DNA from: Paenibacillus agricola
GTDB taxonomy: Bacteria > Bacillota > Bacilli > Paenibacillales > NBRC-103111
NCBI RefSeq assembly: GCF_011440305.1
Contig: NZ_JAAOIW010000004.1
Span: 558,001-622,000 of the forward strand
DNA: 64,000 nucleotides
Reading direction: 5' to 3'
In this document: positions 25,310-34,513 of the stretch, piece by piece
Numbering within the stretch: the first letter of the stretch is position 1
Layout: each line of letters opens with the position of its first letter
Position numbers and translations under genes: made by a program
Notes under the pieces: generated by a model
Seen by the model: only the letters and a program-made list of their open reading frames with translations
Databases searched by the model: none
Told to the model about the DNA's origin: nothing

Positions 25310-26152
25310 CTACTTCCTCGCCACGAAAAACGCACGCTGTGTCGTTACTGTGATAGGCTGCCAGGTGAAATCGCCGTAACAGTCGACTGCGCTAAAACCT
25401 GCCTTATTCAAGGCAGTGTGTAGCCAGTCCAGGTCGTAAGCTCGCTGCACGTGGTATTCCTCTACCCGCCGAAACTGTTCGTTCCCCTCTTGTGCTGAAG
25501 ATCCAGCGTTTGGAGCTCTATTGCCTTCCGTGTCCTCAGAACCTTCAGAGCTTTCAGAACTTGCAGGCACTTTCGCAAAAATCGTCAGTGCATGCTCTAT
25601 CTCACAGCGCTCCTCATCCAATTCGCTCGTCCATATGTAGGCAATATCCTCTTCATTCAGGAAAAACGGCTGCTCATTTGCATACATTTCGAATTGATGC
25701 TCGGTGTGTACATCAAAGACGAAGAGACCGCCCGGCTTAAGGGCAGCAAATGCTTGTACAAAAGCTTCTTGTACATCCGTCTCCTCTAGCAAGTAGTTTA
25801 TGCAATCGCATAGCGAGATAACAGCATCAACCGGGCGCAGCAGCGCCCAATCCCGCATGTCCTGTTGGAGCCAGGTAAGGCTCCCTTGACCAGGAAAAGG
25901 CTGGCTACGCTCGGCCTCTACCGCTTTATGCTGGGCTACCGACAGCATATCCTCGGATAAATCGATACCATAAACCTCAAACCCTTGCTGGGCCAACGGA
26001 ATCGCTATGCTTCCGGTTCCACAGCCTAGATCGACAAGGGTCTGGGGCTGTTCATGCTTCTCCCAGCATAGGCGTAAAAACTCCAGCCATTGCGGATAAG
26101 GCATCTCTTCCATCAGCCGGTCATAGTGATAGGCAAACTGATTATATGCCAC
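25310..26152 (-). CDS. yqeM: class I SAM-dependent methyltransferase YqeM
   Basis: Predicted S-adenosylmethionine methyltransferase of 280 aa, target unknown. Motif I is TLVDLGCGTGSIA near residue 40; VYGIDLSEDML and DAVISLCDCINYL follow as the acidic and motif IV regions. It ends the operon that in Bacillus runs yqeG-yqeH-aroE-yqeI-nadD-yqeK-yqeL-yqeM. A Ser/Glu/Gly-rich segment near residues 190-222 (SSESSEGSEDTEGN) looks like a lineage-specific insertion in a surface loop. Its start overlaps the cvfB stop by about 11 bases. Confidence 0.9.
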   Translation of the reverse strand: MAYNQFAYHYDRLMEEMPYPQWLEFLRLCWEKHEQPQTLVDLGCGTGSIAIPLAQQGFEVYGIDLSEDMLSVAQHKAVEAERSQPFPGQGSLTWLQQDMRDWALLRPVDAVISLCDCINYLLEETDVQEAFVQAFAALKPGGLFVFDVHTEHQFEMYANEQPFFLNEEDIAYIWTSELDEERCEIEHALTIFAKVPASSESSEGSEDTEGNRAPNAGSSAQEGNEQFRRVEEYHVQRAYDLDWLHTALNKAGFSAVDCYGDFTWQPITVTTQRAFFVARK

Positions 26153-27071
26153 TTTCGCCCTCTGGTTTGCCCACGGATACGCCTTCGCCCTCTTCAGCCT
26201 GCGGCTTCAGGTGGGTTGTGCTTCCGTCTTGATAGACAAGGCCTTCACGCATCAGCTTGCCAATCGCCCGTTTAAAGGCAGACTTGCTGATTTGGAACCG
26301 TTCATTAATCGATTCCGCTGATGATGCATCTGAATAAGGCATCGAACCATTCTGGTCACGAAGGAAAGCTAAAATCATCTCTGAATCCTCATCGCGGCCG
26401 ATCTCTTTTACAACCTTCATCGAACAGTTCACATTGCCGTCCTCACGGACAAAGCTGATCCGTACATCAAGCTGCTCGCCAAGGCGGAGATTTCTCGTCC
26501 GTTCTGTCGAATGGATCATACCGATAACGCCAAAGCCGACTACGCCACCATCACACACTACAAATGTGCCCATTTGCAGCGGCTTATACACCGTTGCGCG
26601 AACCCATGTATTTTTCCAGCTTGTTGGAGCATCAAAGCACTTAGGCTTTAATTCAGGCTCGCCTGCAACCCTTGCCAATAAACGGCCTTGGCGATCATGG
26701 GCCAGCACGACGTATACCTTATCGCCCACCTGGGGACGAAGCTCGCGAAGGTCCGGTTGCTCCCTGAAGGGCAACAACAGATTACGTCCTAAGCCCATTT
26801 CAAGAAAGCTGCCGAATCGCGGATGAATATCCACAACCTCCAGCAAGGCGATTTCACCTAATTCTATTAATGGTTTTTTCATTGTGCTTGCAAGCCGGTC
26901 CTGCGTATCGTAAAACATGAATACCTTTACCATATCACCCGGTTTAATCGACCCAACCACTTCGCTATAATGGAGCAGCACCTCTTCATTGCCGTCCGTG
27001 ACAAAGTAGCCATGGGGGGCAACCTCTTTGGCTACTTTTAATTCATACGTGATGCCTGCTTCAAAGTTCAT
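26142..27071 (-). CDS. cvfB: CvfB family S1-domain RNA-binding protein
   Basis: RNA-binding protein of 309 aa with three S1-like domains and a C-terminal winged helix, as in Staphylococcus CvfB and Bacillus YitL. Seen: repeated S1-type blocks VVDIHPRFGSFLEMGLGRNLLLP and VYKPLQMGTFVVCDGGVVGF, and the C-terminal ERFQISKSAFKRAIGKLMREG winged helix. CvfB affects virulence-factor and RNA processing phenotypes in S. aureus; the molecular target is not settled. It lies between rsfS and yqeM with overlaps on both sides (four bases with rsfS), which is not the Bacillus subtilis arrangement. Confidence 0.92.
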   Translation of the reverse strand: MNFEAGITYELKVAKEVAPHGYFVTDGNEEVLLHYSEVVGSIKPGDMVKVFMFYDTQDRLASTMKKPLIELGEIALLEVVDIHPRFGSFLEMGLGRNLLLPFREQPDLRELRPQVGDKVYVVLAHDRQGRLLARVAGEPELKPKCFDAPTSWKNTWVRATVYKPLQMGTFVVCDGGVVGFGVIGMIHSTERTRNLRLGEQLDVRISFVREDGNVNCSMKVVKEIGRDEDSEMILAFLRDQNGSMPYSDASSAESINERFQISKSAFKRAIGKLMREGLVYQDGSTTHLKPQAEEGEGVSVGKPEGESGI

Positions 27072-27415
27072 ACTCGCTCAACCACTTTGGCATCAGACCA
27101 GAGACGTTCGATATTGTAATACTCCCTGTCCTCCCGGTGAAATACATGGACGATGACATCTCCTAAATCAACCAGCACCCAACGAGCCGTATCCATACCT
27201 TCCAATCCACGAACCCTAGCCCCATTTTGTTCGGCTACTTTCTTTATTTCAGTAGCAATAGCTTGGACCTGTGGTTCGGAATTCCCGTGGCAGATGACAA
27301 AATAGTCAGCAATCAACGATACTCCCTGCAGGTCTAAAGTGACCAGGTTCATTGCTTTTTTATCTTCCGCTGCGTCAACAATGACAGACATTAATTTATC
27401 CGGCGATATACTCAT
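27068..27415 (-). CDS. rsfS: ribosomal silencing factor RsfS
   Basis: Binds ribosomal protein uL14 and blocks subunit joining under nutrient limitation. 115 aa, normal length. The family blocks are present: KAMNLVTLDLQGVSLIADYFVI, CHGNSEPQVQAIA, and WVLVDLGDVIVHVFHREDREYYNIERLW. Overlaps cvfB by four bases and touches the end of yqeK, so it is translationally coupled in the long operon. Confidence 0.97.
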   Translation of the reverse strand: MSISPDKLMSVIVDAAEDKKAMNLVTLDLQGVSLIADYFVICHGNSEPQVQAIATEIKKVAEQNGARVRGLEGMDTARWVLVDLGDVIVHVFHREDREYYNIERLWSDAKVVERV

Positions 27416-28002
27416 TACAATTCCTCCTTATTATGGGCTTGCTTCAAATCATCAATTAGGCTGTTTCTAGCCTCAATCGTCAGTGGATAAACCTTTTTAC
27501 CTTTTTCAAGCAAAAACAGGATCGTCCCATCAAAAGCCACAAGCAGCGCTTTGTCTACACTGTGCTCGGCAAGCTCGCGAATACGCTCTACACCCGGAAA
27601 ATCCCGCCCAGGCTCGATATAATCGGCCAGGCATACGATTTTTTCCAGTAGCGTCATCTGTTTGCGCCCGGTCGTATGGTAACGGATCGTATCCAATACC
27701 GCTTCATCGTTGACCTCATAGTCGCGTTTGGCAATAAAAGCGCCCGCATGGGCATGCCATATTTCTTTATCATACTCCAATAGATCAGCAGGTAACCCAT
27801 TCTCGCGAATGACATCGCCTTGCTCCTTGACCGGCCAGTACTTGCACACATCATGTAAGACCGCAGCCAAATGGGCTTGGTCAGCATCACAGCCATAGAC
27901 TCTTGCCAGCATCACAGCCGTTTCCATCACACCTAGGGTGTGCTCCCAGCGTTTAGCAGGCATTTGCTCTTTGACCGCATCAATCAGCTGCTTGCGGTTC
28001 AT
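27415..28002 (-). CDS. yqeK: HD-domain diadenosine tetraphosphatase YqeK
   Basis: HD-superfamily hydrolase that cleaves Ap4A symmetrically to ADP. 195 aa. Metal-binding residues are visible: H in RWEHTLGVMETA, HD in AAVLHDVCKY, H in EIWHAHAGA and D in LADYIEPGRDF. It overlaps nadD by 23 bases, and the pairing of an NAD-synthesis adenylyltransferase with a dinucleotide hydrolase is conserved in Firmicutes. Confidence 0.95.
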   Translation of the reverse strand: MNRKQLIDAVKEQMPAKRWEHTLGVMETAVMLARVYGCDADQAHLAAVLHDVCKYWPVKEQGDVIRENGLPADLLEYDKEIWHAHAGAFIAKRDYEVNDEAVLDTIRYHTTGRKQMTLLEKIVCLADYIEPGRDFPGVERIRELAEHSVDKALLVAFDGTILFLLEKGKKVYPLTIEARNSLIDDLKQAHNKEEL

Positions 28003-28579
28003 AGATTCCGTTCACCACCATATACTCATTTACGCGATCCGGCACCAGATAACGAACCGACTTGCCCTCGGCTAACCTTTTGCGTATTAAGCTGGAGGAG
28101 AGCTCGATCAAGGGCATTTGCACAGGAAGGACCGCCTTGCGGATCGCTTCCGGCAGTAGCTCCATATCCCAAATATAGCCGGGCCGCTGTAGGCCAATAA
28201 ACGAAATTTTTTGTACCAATTCATCAATCTTGAACCATTTGGGTAAATATTGGACCATATCCGCTCCAATAATATATGCAAAATGATATGTTGGATATTG
28301 CAGTAACAGTTCATTGACGGTGTCGATGCTGTAGGAGACACCACCCTTTTTTAACTCCATATCAAAAGGGCGAAAATGTGAATGCTCCTCAACGGCGCGG
28401 CATACCATGGCCCAGCGCTGCTCAGGCGTTGCTTTGGGTGCTTCCACCTTATGAGGGGGTACATGGGTTGGCATAAACCAGACCTCATCCAGATTCGCTT
28501 GCTCGCATGCATGCTGTGCTGCCACTAAATGGCCGATATGCACAGGATCAAAAGTGCCGCCCATGATTCCAACCTTCAT
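27980..28579 (-). CDS. nadD: nicotinate-nucleotide adenylyltransferase
   Basis: Adenylates nicotinate mononucleotide to deamido-NAD in NAD synthesis. 199 aa. The nucleotidyltransferase signature MGGTFDPVHIGHLVAA is at the N-terminus and the ISSTxIR-type motif appears as ELSSSLIRKRL near residue 168. Member of the conserved yqeG-yqeM operon, between yhbY and yqeK. Confidence 0.97.
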   Translation of the reverse strand: MKVGIMGGTFDPVHIGHLVAAQHACEQANLDEVWFMPTHVPPHKVEAPKATPEQRWAMVCRAVEEHSHFRPFDMELKKGGVSYSIDTVNELLLQYPTYHFAYIIGADMVQYLPKWFKIDELVQKISFIGLQRPGYIWDMELLPEAIRKAVLPVQMPLIELSSSLIRKRLAEGKSVRYLVPDRVNEYMVVNGIYEPQAAD

Positions 28580-28609
28580 GCTCTCACCTCTTCTCGTTAG
28601 CGAGTCAAC

Positions 28610-28900
28610 TTAAGGCAATACAATCGTTTTATGTTCGCGGGATTCCTTATACAGGATAATGATTTTGCCAATCACCTGGACAAGCTCGGCCTGGGCTTCT
28701 TCAGCCAATTGTGCGCCAACCTCATTGCGGTCCGCCCCGCTGTTATTCAGTACCGTGATCTTGATCAGCTCACGCACTTCTAGTGCTTCATTAATGTGAG
28801 TAATTAAATGTCCATTCACGCCACCCTTGCCTACTTGGAAAATAGGCTTAAGATGGTGGGCCATGGAACGTAAATATCGGGTTTGTTTACCTGTTAGCAT
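28610..28900 (-). CDS. yhbY: ribosome assembly RNA-binding protein YhbY
   Basis: Small CRM-domain (KH-like) RNA-binding protein, 96 aa, associated with pre-50S particles. The fold signature is seen in LRSMAHHLKPIFQVGKGGVN, then LIKITVLNN and AELVQVIGKIIILYKES. Also called yqeI in Bacillus. Between aroE and nadD in the conserved operon. Confidence 0.95.
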   Translation of the reverse strand: MLTGKQTRYLRSMAHHLKPIFQVGKGGVNGHLITHINEALEVRELIKITVLNNSGADRNEVGAQLAEEAQAELVQVIGKIIILYKESREHKTIVLP

Positions 28901-28979
28901 AGTTATGGATAGCCTCTATTCTTAAATATTAGTAAATACGTTTGTTCAAAAGTATCGGGTTCATTCGTTTGTTCATCTA

Positions 28980-29840
28980 CTATTCGTTAAACGAGTCCAG
29001 TACAGCTTGGCGCATAGCGGCGACTGGAGCTGGCTTGCCTGTCCAGTATTCAAAGGCATAAGCGCCTTGATAAATGAACATCCCCAGGCCGCTATGGATC
29101 TTGGCGCCGCGGGCTTCGGACTCGCGGAGAAACCTCGTAATCAGCGGATTATAGACGAGGTCACTGACAACTGTAGGGCTATTGATCAGCGCTGTATCCA
29201 TCGGGACCGCATCCACATTCGGATACATGCCCACCGAGGTGTTATTGACGATCAACCCCACCTGGCCTGCGACTTCGCCAAGCTCATCCATGCCGATACC
29301 GCTTGTTCCCGTAAAAGAAGACATCGACTTGACCAGCTCATCTGCCTTCTCACGGGTACGGTTGGCCACATAAATATGTGCCGCACCCTCCTTGGCCAGA
29401 GCATAACCCACGCCACGAGCCGCACCACCCGCACCTACCATCAGCACCTTCATGCCTTTAAGGTTGATCCCGGTTTCTTCCTTCAACGACCGTACATAGC
29501 CGATCCCATCGGTATTGCGGCCTATTAACCGCCCATTATCATTAATAATCGTGTTGACCGCACCAATGATACGCGCGCCCTCATCGATTTCGTCCATGTA
29601 ATCCATAACCTCTACCTTATGGGGAATCGTCACATTCACACCTCTGAATTGTAGAGCACGGACACCATGAATAGCATCCTTCAATTGGCCGGGTTGAATA
29701 TGGAAAGCTGCATAGGCTGCATTGATCCCTGCTTCTGCAAACGCACGGTTAAGCATAACGGGTGATTTGGAATGGCGAATCGGATCTCCAAAAACGCCAT
29801 ATAAAATGGTATTGCTATCCAGGAAGTGCTTTTCTATCAT
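28980..29840 (-). CDS. aroE: shikimate dehydrogenase
   Basis: NADPH-dependent reduction of 3-dehydroshikimate to shikimate in aromatic amino acid synthesis. 286 aa. Seen: shikimate-binding GDPIRHSKSPVML, the catalytic Lys in GVNVTIPHK, GRNTDGIGY, and the NADP loop VGAGGAARGV. Downstream of yqeH by ten bases, the conserved Bacillus order. Confidence 0.97.
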   Translation of the reverse strand: MIEKHFLDSNTILYGVFGDPIRHSKSPVMLNRAFAEAGINAAYAAFHIQPGQLKDAIHGVRALQFRGVNVTIPHKVEVMDYMDEIDEGARIIGAVNTIINDNGRLIGRNTDGIGYVRSLKEETGINLKGMKVLMVGAGGAARGVGYALAKEGAAHIYVANRTREKADELVKSMSSFTGTSGIGMDELGEVAGQVGLIVNNTSVGMYPNVDAVPMDTALINSPTVVSDLVYNPLITRFLRESEARGAKIHSGLGMFIYQGAYAFEYWTGKPAPVAAMRQAVLDSFNE

Positions 29841-29850
29841 CTTTTTGCTC

Positions 29851-30972
29851 CTAAATCATAGATTCGCGAACGGCTACCTTCACACCCTTGGGCACATGAA
29901 TAGCCAGATCGGCACCGCTATCACTGTTTACCTTGACCCAGCCTAAGCCAGAGATCGAAACATCGTACATTTTGCCCTTCGGAATACGCACGGGATATTT
30001 GGTCAGCTTCGGCATTAGCTCTAAAGCTTCGAGCGTTGGAGGTGTCAGCATAACGCCCTTATGCTCGGCATAAAGATGATCCGCATTTTCCAGCTTCGTT
30101 CGGTGCGCAGGCAATGCATTGGACACATAAAACGTGAAGGACTGCCGCTCGCCCTGGATAAAATCAAATCTGGCAAACGACCCAAAAAACAAGGTTTGCT
30201 GGGCATTAAGCTGGAAAACACGAGGCTTAACCCCTTTATCCGGCATCAGCGTTACTAAATCCTGCTTGCTGACAAGCTCCGTCAGCCGATGAGGATACAC
30301 AATGCCGGGTGTATCGATAATAAAGGTGCCATCATCCATCGGAATTTTTACCAGATCGAGCGTCGTACCTGGATATTGCGATGTGGTCAATTCCGCTTCA
30401 ATGTCGCTATAGTCGCGAATCAAGCGGTTAATCAATGTGGATTTCCCTACATTGGTCGCTCCCACGACATAAATATCGCGTCCGCCACGATGCTCGTCAA
30501 GCGCCGCAAGTACACGGTCAAATCCCATATTTTGCTTAGCGGAGCACAGCACAACCTCGACTACTTTTAAACCAAACTCCTTCGCCTCTTTGCGCACCCA
30601 ATTCACAATCCTATTGTAATTGGTTACCTTCGGCAGCAGATCGATCTTATTGACGACCAGCACAATCGGGTTATCGCCAACAAAACGTGGCAAGCCACTA
30701 ATAAGGCTGCCCTCGAAATCGAAAATGTCAACAATGTTGACAACTAATGACTTGGTATAGCCTATATGGCTAAGCAACTTGATGAAATCATTATGGTCTA
30801 ATGTGATACCGGAGGACTCGTTATAATTCTTCATGCGAAAACAGCGCTGGCAGATGATCGGTGAACGATCCAATGCTTGCGCTGGCACATAGCCTAGCTT
30901 CTCAGCATGCTCCGTCTGCAACTTAACACCACAGCCGGTACAAGCCTTTGTTTCAGAAATCGTTTCTGTCAT
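29851..30972 (-). CDS. yqeH: ribosome biogenesis GTPase YqeH
   Basis: Circularly permuted GTPase needed for 30S maturation. 373 aa. N-terminal zinc finger (CTGCGVKL ... ICQRC), then GTPase motifs in permuted order: G4 VVNKIDLLPK, G5 CSAK, G1 GATNVGKSTLINRL, G3 DTPGIV, followed by the C-terminal TRAP-like RNA-binding region. Second gene of the operon, seven bases after yqeG. Confidence 0.97.
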   Translation of the reverse strand: MTETISETKACTGCGVKLQTEHAEKLGYVPAQALDRSPIICQRCFRMKNYNESSGITLDHNDFIKLLSHIGYTKSLVVNIVDIFDFEGSLISGLPRFVGDNPIVLVVNKIDLLPKVTNYNRIVNWVRKEAKEFGLKVVEVVLCSAKQNMGFDRVLAALDEHRGGRDIYVVGATNVGKSTLINRLIRDYSDIEAELTTSQYPGTTLDLVKIPMDDGTFIIDTPGIVYPHRLTELVSKQDLVTLMPDKGVKPRVFQLNAQQTLFFGSFARFDFIQGERQSFTFYVSNALPAHRTKLENADHLYAEHKGVMLTPPTLEALELMPKLTKYPVRIPKGKMYDVSISGLGWVKVNSDSGADLAIHVPKGVKVAVRESMI

Positions 30973-30979
30973 GGTTTAC

Positions 30980-31486
30980 CTACCTTTTCATCCAAGTTGT
31001 TGCTACTTTCTCAATAGAGCGATTCACAATCTTTGTAAAAATGCCTTCATCCTGTCTTGCGATCGGAAGCACCAGAACCGTATATAACCCCATCCGGTTG
31101 CCGCCCAGCACATCCGTCATCATTTGGTCGCCAATGACCATCGTCTGGTTCGGCAGCAGCTTCATCATGCCTAAAGCTTTATGAAATGCGGCGCTTGTCG
31201 GCTTTTTAGCGCGATAAATAAAAGGCAATAGCAGTGGCTCCGCGAATTTGGTTACCCGCAGCTTGTTATTATTAGACACAATTACAACCTGAAAGCCCAT
31301 CTGCGCGACGACCTTCAACCACTCAATCAGCTCCGGCGTTGCTAATGGTGCCTTGGCTCCTACCAAGGTATTATCGAGGTCTGTAATGATGCCACGGATG
31401 CCCTTGCTCCATAAATCATTCAGATCAATATCATAGATCGTATTTACCTGTAATTGTGGAAGTAGCCTTTTCAACAAACAAATCAC
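30980..31486 (-). CDS. yqeG: YqeG family HAD phosphatase
   Basis: HAD-superfamily phosphatase of the IIIA type, 168 aa. Motif I DLDNTLVG (D-x-D-x-T) near residue 38, motif II VIVSNNN, and motif III with KPTSAAFHKAL and VIGDQMMTDVLGGN. Related to mitochondrial PGP phosphatase (Gep4/PTPMT), so a phosphatidylglycerophosphate phosphatase role is possible but unproven here. First gene of the long ribosome/NAD operon. Confidence 0.94.
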   Translation of the reverse strand: MICLLKRLLPQLQVNTIYDIDLNDLWSKGIRGIITDLDNTLVGAKAPLATPELIEWLKVVAQMGFQVVIVSNNNKLRVTKFAEPLLLPFIYRAKKPTSAAFHKALGMMKLLPNQTMVIGDQMMTDVLGGNRMGLYTVLVLPIARQDEGIFTKIVNRSIEKVATTWMKR

Positions 31487-31567
31487 CCCAAAACGAGCAT
31501 ATGAACATACGTCAAACTATACCATAGCCTGTTAGTTGTAGCAAAATATTAATCCATAAACAAGGGA

Positions 31568-31610
31568 AAGCCTCCAAATCGGCCTCAAATAGACACGGCT
31601 TTGGAAGCTT
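31568..31610 (-). terminator. hairpin after fur
   Basis: AAGCCTCCAAA pairs with TTTGGAAGCTT (one mismatch) around a 21-base loop. On the minus strand a modest CTTTCCC follows. It lies just beyond the fur stop, so it probably ends the fur transcript. Confidence 0.5.
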
Positions 31611-31627
31611 ATCCAGCTTTGGAGCCG

Positions 31628-32104
31628 TTACGCCAGCAGCTTATCTTCTTTTTTGCAATCTTTTCCATTGCAATTATTATAAACGCCCATAAAGTCGAGG
31701 CGATGGTCGCTTACTTTAAAGCCATATTCCTTCTGTACGCGAAGCTCGATCTCTTTAAGCCAATCATCCTTAATTTCTTTCACTTCTAAACAGATCTGGC
31801 AAATCATGTGATGGTGCATATGCTCATGCTCATCACTTCTTAGATCATAGCGTGATACACCGTCGCCAAAATTCATTTTTTCAACAATATGCAGGTCACA
31901 CAAAAGCTCTAAAGTACGATATACCGTAGCAAGACCGATGTTTTCATTTTTCTCTTTCACAAGCATATATACTTTCTCCGCACTCAGGTGGTCTTCCTCA
32001 TTTTCAAGCAAAATTCTTATCGTTGCTTCACGCTGATGCGTCATTTTATATTGGCTTCTGATCAGCTGCTGATTAATTTTCTCAAGCTCCTGTTGTATGT
32101 TCAT
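31628..32104 (-). CDS. fur: ferric uptake regulator Fur
   Basis: Iron-responsive repressor, 158 aa. It matches Bacillus Fur rather than PerR or Zur: YKMTHQREATIRILLENEED in the winged helix, IGLATVYRTLELL recognition helix, NFGDGVSRYDLR before the metal sites, HEHMHHHMICQIC (His-rich site plus CxxC) and a C-terminal CNGKDC. AAGGAGGT is nine bases before the ATG. A single gene between yqeG and the transglutaminase operon, with its own promoter. Confidence 0.95.
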   Translation of the reverse strand: MNIQQELEKINQQLIRSQYKMTHQREATIRILLENEEDHLSAEKVYMLVKEKNENIGLATVYRTLELLCDLHIVEKMNFGDGVSRYDLRSDEHEHMHHHMICQICLEVKEIKDDWLKEIELRVQKEYGFKVSDHRLDFMGVYNNCNGKDCKKEDKLLA

Positions 32105-32176
32105 GACGTCTCTACCTCCTTAGTTCGTCTACCTCCATATCTAAACTGAAGCTAGCTAACTTTCGAATCTTTTATC

Positions 32177-32205
32177 ATTATAGCACACTCCCCCTGTTAT
32201 CTTAA
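32177..32205 (-). promoter_or_regulatory. promoter of fur
   Basis: On the minus strand TTAAGA, 17 bases, TATAAT, about 70 bases before the fur ATG. The -10 runs into ATAATGATAA, which partly resembles a Fur/Per box half; autoregulation is possible but not demonstrated by this match. Confidence 0.55.
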
Positions 32206-32220
32206 AACCATTTCAGTAAC

Positions 32221-32257
32221 AAGAAAAGCCTGGCAGCTAGCTGCCAGGCTTTTCTTG
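32221..32257 (-). terminator. terminator of the MoxR-DUF58-transglutaminase operon
   Basis: Nearly perfect palindrome (AAGAAAAGCCTGGCAGC / GCTGCCAGGCTTTTCTT), ten bases past the transglutaminase stop. The T-rich 3' arm serves as U-tract on either strand. Confidence 0.85.
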
Positions 32258-32266
32258 ACAAAACGG

Positions 32267-34513
32267 TTAAAATTGTGATCGAAGCTTTTCAACAATTTGT
32301 GTCGTACTCTGAAAATCGGTTTCGGTAATCTCGGCATTGCTGTATTTGGCCTTTTCGAAAATGGTTAATACCTGCTCCAAATCTGCTTTCATCCATTTGC
32401 TTTGCTTGATCCATCTGCTGGTTGCTTCACGTAAAGTTTCATGCTCATCTCGTGTATACCCATTACGTCGACAAATGCGCAACATACGTTCGCATTCCAC
32501 TATCACCTTCTGCTTCAACAAAGAGGCTCTACGCCGCTCAACACGCTCACGGATCAAATCCATCACCTGCAGCTTCCAAAACAGAAAAACGATTAAAGCT
32601 GCAACCGATATTACGATCCCAGTAATCCCAGCTATATGGCCAGGACTCGTGAAGCTAGCTGTTTCCTCAACCGTAACCGGAGCATCCGGCAAGGTCGCAG
32701 GATCGATGACCGTTTCGACCGTTTGTGCTGCCTGCGGCAGTAAAAAACCTGAAGTTGGTTCGAAGGGTACCCAACCATAACCTGCGAAATACACTTCTAC
32801 CCATGAATGGGCATCGGCATTACGCACGGTGTACACACCTGCAGCATCAGGATCTAAAAGCCCTTGCTCTTCCGACATCCCCAAATATTCTTCTGGCATT
32901 GCAGTAGCTCCCGATGCATAACCTTTCACCCAACGAGTAGGCAGTCCGGAGGATCGGGCCAATACGGCCATAGCCGAGGAGAAATAATCACAATAGCCTT
33001 CCTTGATTTCGAACAAAAACCGGTCTACAAAATCTCGGCTCCGTCCTTTAGTCAGATCCGGCTTGTTCGTATATGGATACGTTTGACGTAAATATTGCTC
33101 GATTTTTTTCGCTTTATCATAAGGATTGGATGTATCCTTCGTAATTTCTGCGGCTAATAACCGCACACGATTCGGCATATTTTCGGGAACTTGCAAGTAT
33201 TCAGTGAGCTCTGCGCGGTTAGGCAGGTCATTAGGTGCTAAGCGCAATTCCTCTTCATTAATAATGGGCATTTGAGAAACTACCGTATAGGATTTGGGAA
33301 AGGCTTGCCGCTGTGACTCATTGAAACGAAGCTCAGATTGGGTCGGAGCCCAAAGCAAGGTTTCCAGGCCTGTTTTCACACCACTCATATCGACGACCTT
33401 TTGAATATTGAGCGCTCCGAATAACACCGGATAGGTTTCCTCGGACAAAATCGTGACGTTTTGCGTGATCTCAACTGTTTTTAATTTGCTTCCTGCTGCC
33501 TTGGGGTCGGTTGCAAGAATTGCATCGGCACGAACATTCGTCACTTGGGCACGTCGGTCACTATCCCCTAGCTCCCAGCCTTTACCGTTATAGAGCGCTC
33601 TTGTTTCCCCACGCCAATAACTCCGATGTGTCGTGTCAACAGTCATCACTGGTGTGAAGTCGAATTCGAAGCCACTGCCTAAAGCGGTATCGTTACGGCT
33701 ATAGCCCGAGGAGGCATCTCCTGTAGTTATAGCTGTAGCGACTTCAACACCTTTGCCCGTAGTGAAATTGACAGGCTGACCCTGGTAATTGCGCCAGGCT
33801 GTATAAGGATCGGTCAATACCGGGCTTACCTCTGGCATAATCGAGCCAATCGATAACGTTAAACAGACCAATGAAATAACAGGAACCGCGATCGATGTGG
33901 GATAATCTGCAAGATAGCTCCATGCGGTCGGATCTTTACGGCGAAGCTGCTGGAAATGGCATAATATTAAGAGAAACAGCCCGCAGCCAAGAACCATCGC
34001 TACCTGCGGCCATAAATAAACGTTAGAGAACGAATCACGGATACACATTCCAAGCACACTAACAATCATAAGCAAATAAACGCGCCATTTCACTTCTACC
34101 CACCAAATCAATGCGAGATAAATGACCCACGCACTTAACGCAAACCATAGATAAGGGGTAAGCTGGTATAAATTCAGAAATAATTGCGATGAAAAATAGC
34201 TCGATAAGGTTACATTTTCTATGACCCCAGTGCTCTGCAGTACGCGGGAGCTAAGCGTGATGACAGCCATTAACTGCAAGAGCCCTCTTATGATCCAATG
34301 AAGCTTGGGAACATGCTCCAAAAGAAACGTAACCAGTAAAGTTAATTGGACGATCCGCACCGTTTCAGGAAGCCATAACCCATTTTCCTTGGTGATCCAA
34401 ATTACAAATTGCAGTAAAAACAAACCAACCAATAATACGCTAAGGCGATGTGTCCAATCACTCAACAACAATCGCCGCCACAATGCTTTCTTTTCCACAA
34501 CGATACCGCTCAT
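32267..34513 (-). CDS. transglutaminase-like membrane protein (TgpA type)
   Basis: 748 aa. The N-terminal 220 residues contain about seven hydrophobic helices (DUF3488), followed by an extracytoplasmic region with a transglutaminase core: Cys in EGYCDYFSSAMAVLARSSG, His in ADAHSWVEVYF, and the FEPTSGF segment. A last membrane helix near residue 625 (ITGIVISVAALIVFLFW) and a cytoplasmic DUF4129-like tail follow. The architecture matches TgpA of Pseudomonas. The substrate is unknown. Overlaps DUF58 by four bases in a MoxR-DUF58-transglutaminase operon found widely in bacteria and linked to envelope processes. Confidence 0.93.
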   Translation of the reverse strand: MSGIVVEKKALWRRLLLSDWTHRLSVLLVGLFLLQFVIWITKENGLWLPETVRIVQLTLLVTFLLEHVPKLHWIIRGLLQLMAVITLSSRVLQSTGVIENVTLSSYFSSQLFLNLYQLTPYLWFALSAWVIYLALIWWVEVKWRVYLLMIVSVLGMCIRDSFSNVYLWPQVAMVLGCGLFLLILCHFQQLRRKDPTAWSYLADYPTSIAVPVISLVCLTLSIGSIMPEVSPVLTDPYTAWRNYQGQPVNFTTGKGVEVATAITTGDASSGYSRNDTALGSGFEFDFTPVMTVDTTHRSYWRGETRALYNGKGWELGDSDRRAQVTNVRADAILATDPKAAGSKLKTVEITQNVTILSEETYPVLFGALNIQKVVDMSGVKTGLETLLWAPTQSELRFNESQRQAFPKSYTVVSQMPIINEEELRLAPNDLPNRAELTEYLQVPENMPNRVRLLAAEITKDTSNPYDKAKKIEQYLRQTYPYTNKPDLTKGRSRDFVDRFLFEIKEGYCDYFSSAMAVLARSSGLPTRWVKGYASGATAMPEEYLGMSEEQGLLDPDAAGVYTVRNADAHSWVEVYFAGYGWVPFEPTSGFLLPQAAQTVETVIDPATLPDAPVTVEETASFTSPGHIAGITGIVISVAALIVFLFWKLQVMDLIRERVERRRASLLKQKVIVECERMLRICRRNGYTRDEHETLREATSRWIKQSKWMKADLEQVLTIFEKAKYSNAEITETDFQSTTQIVEKLRSQF

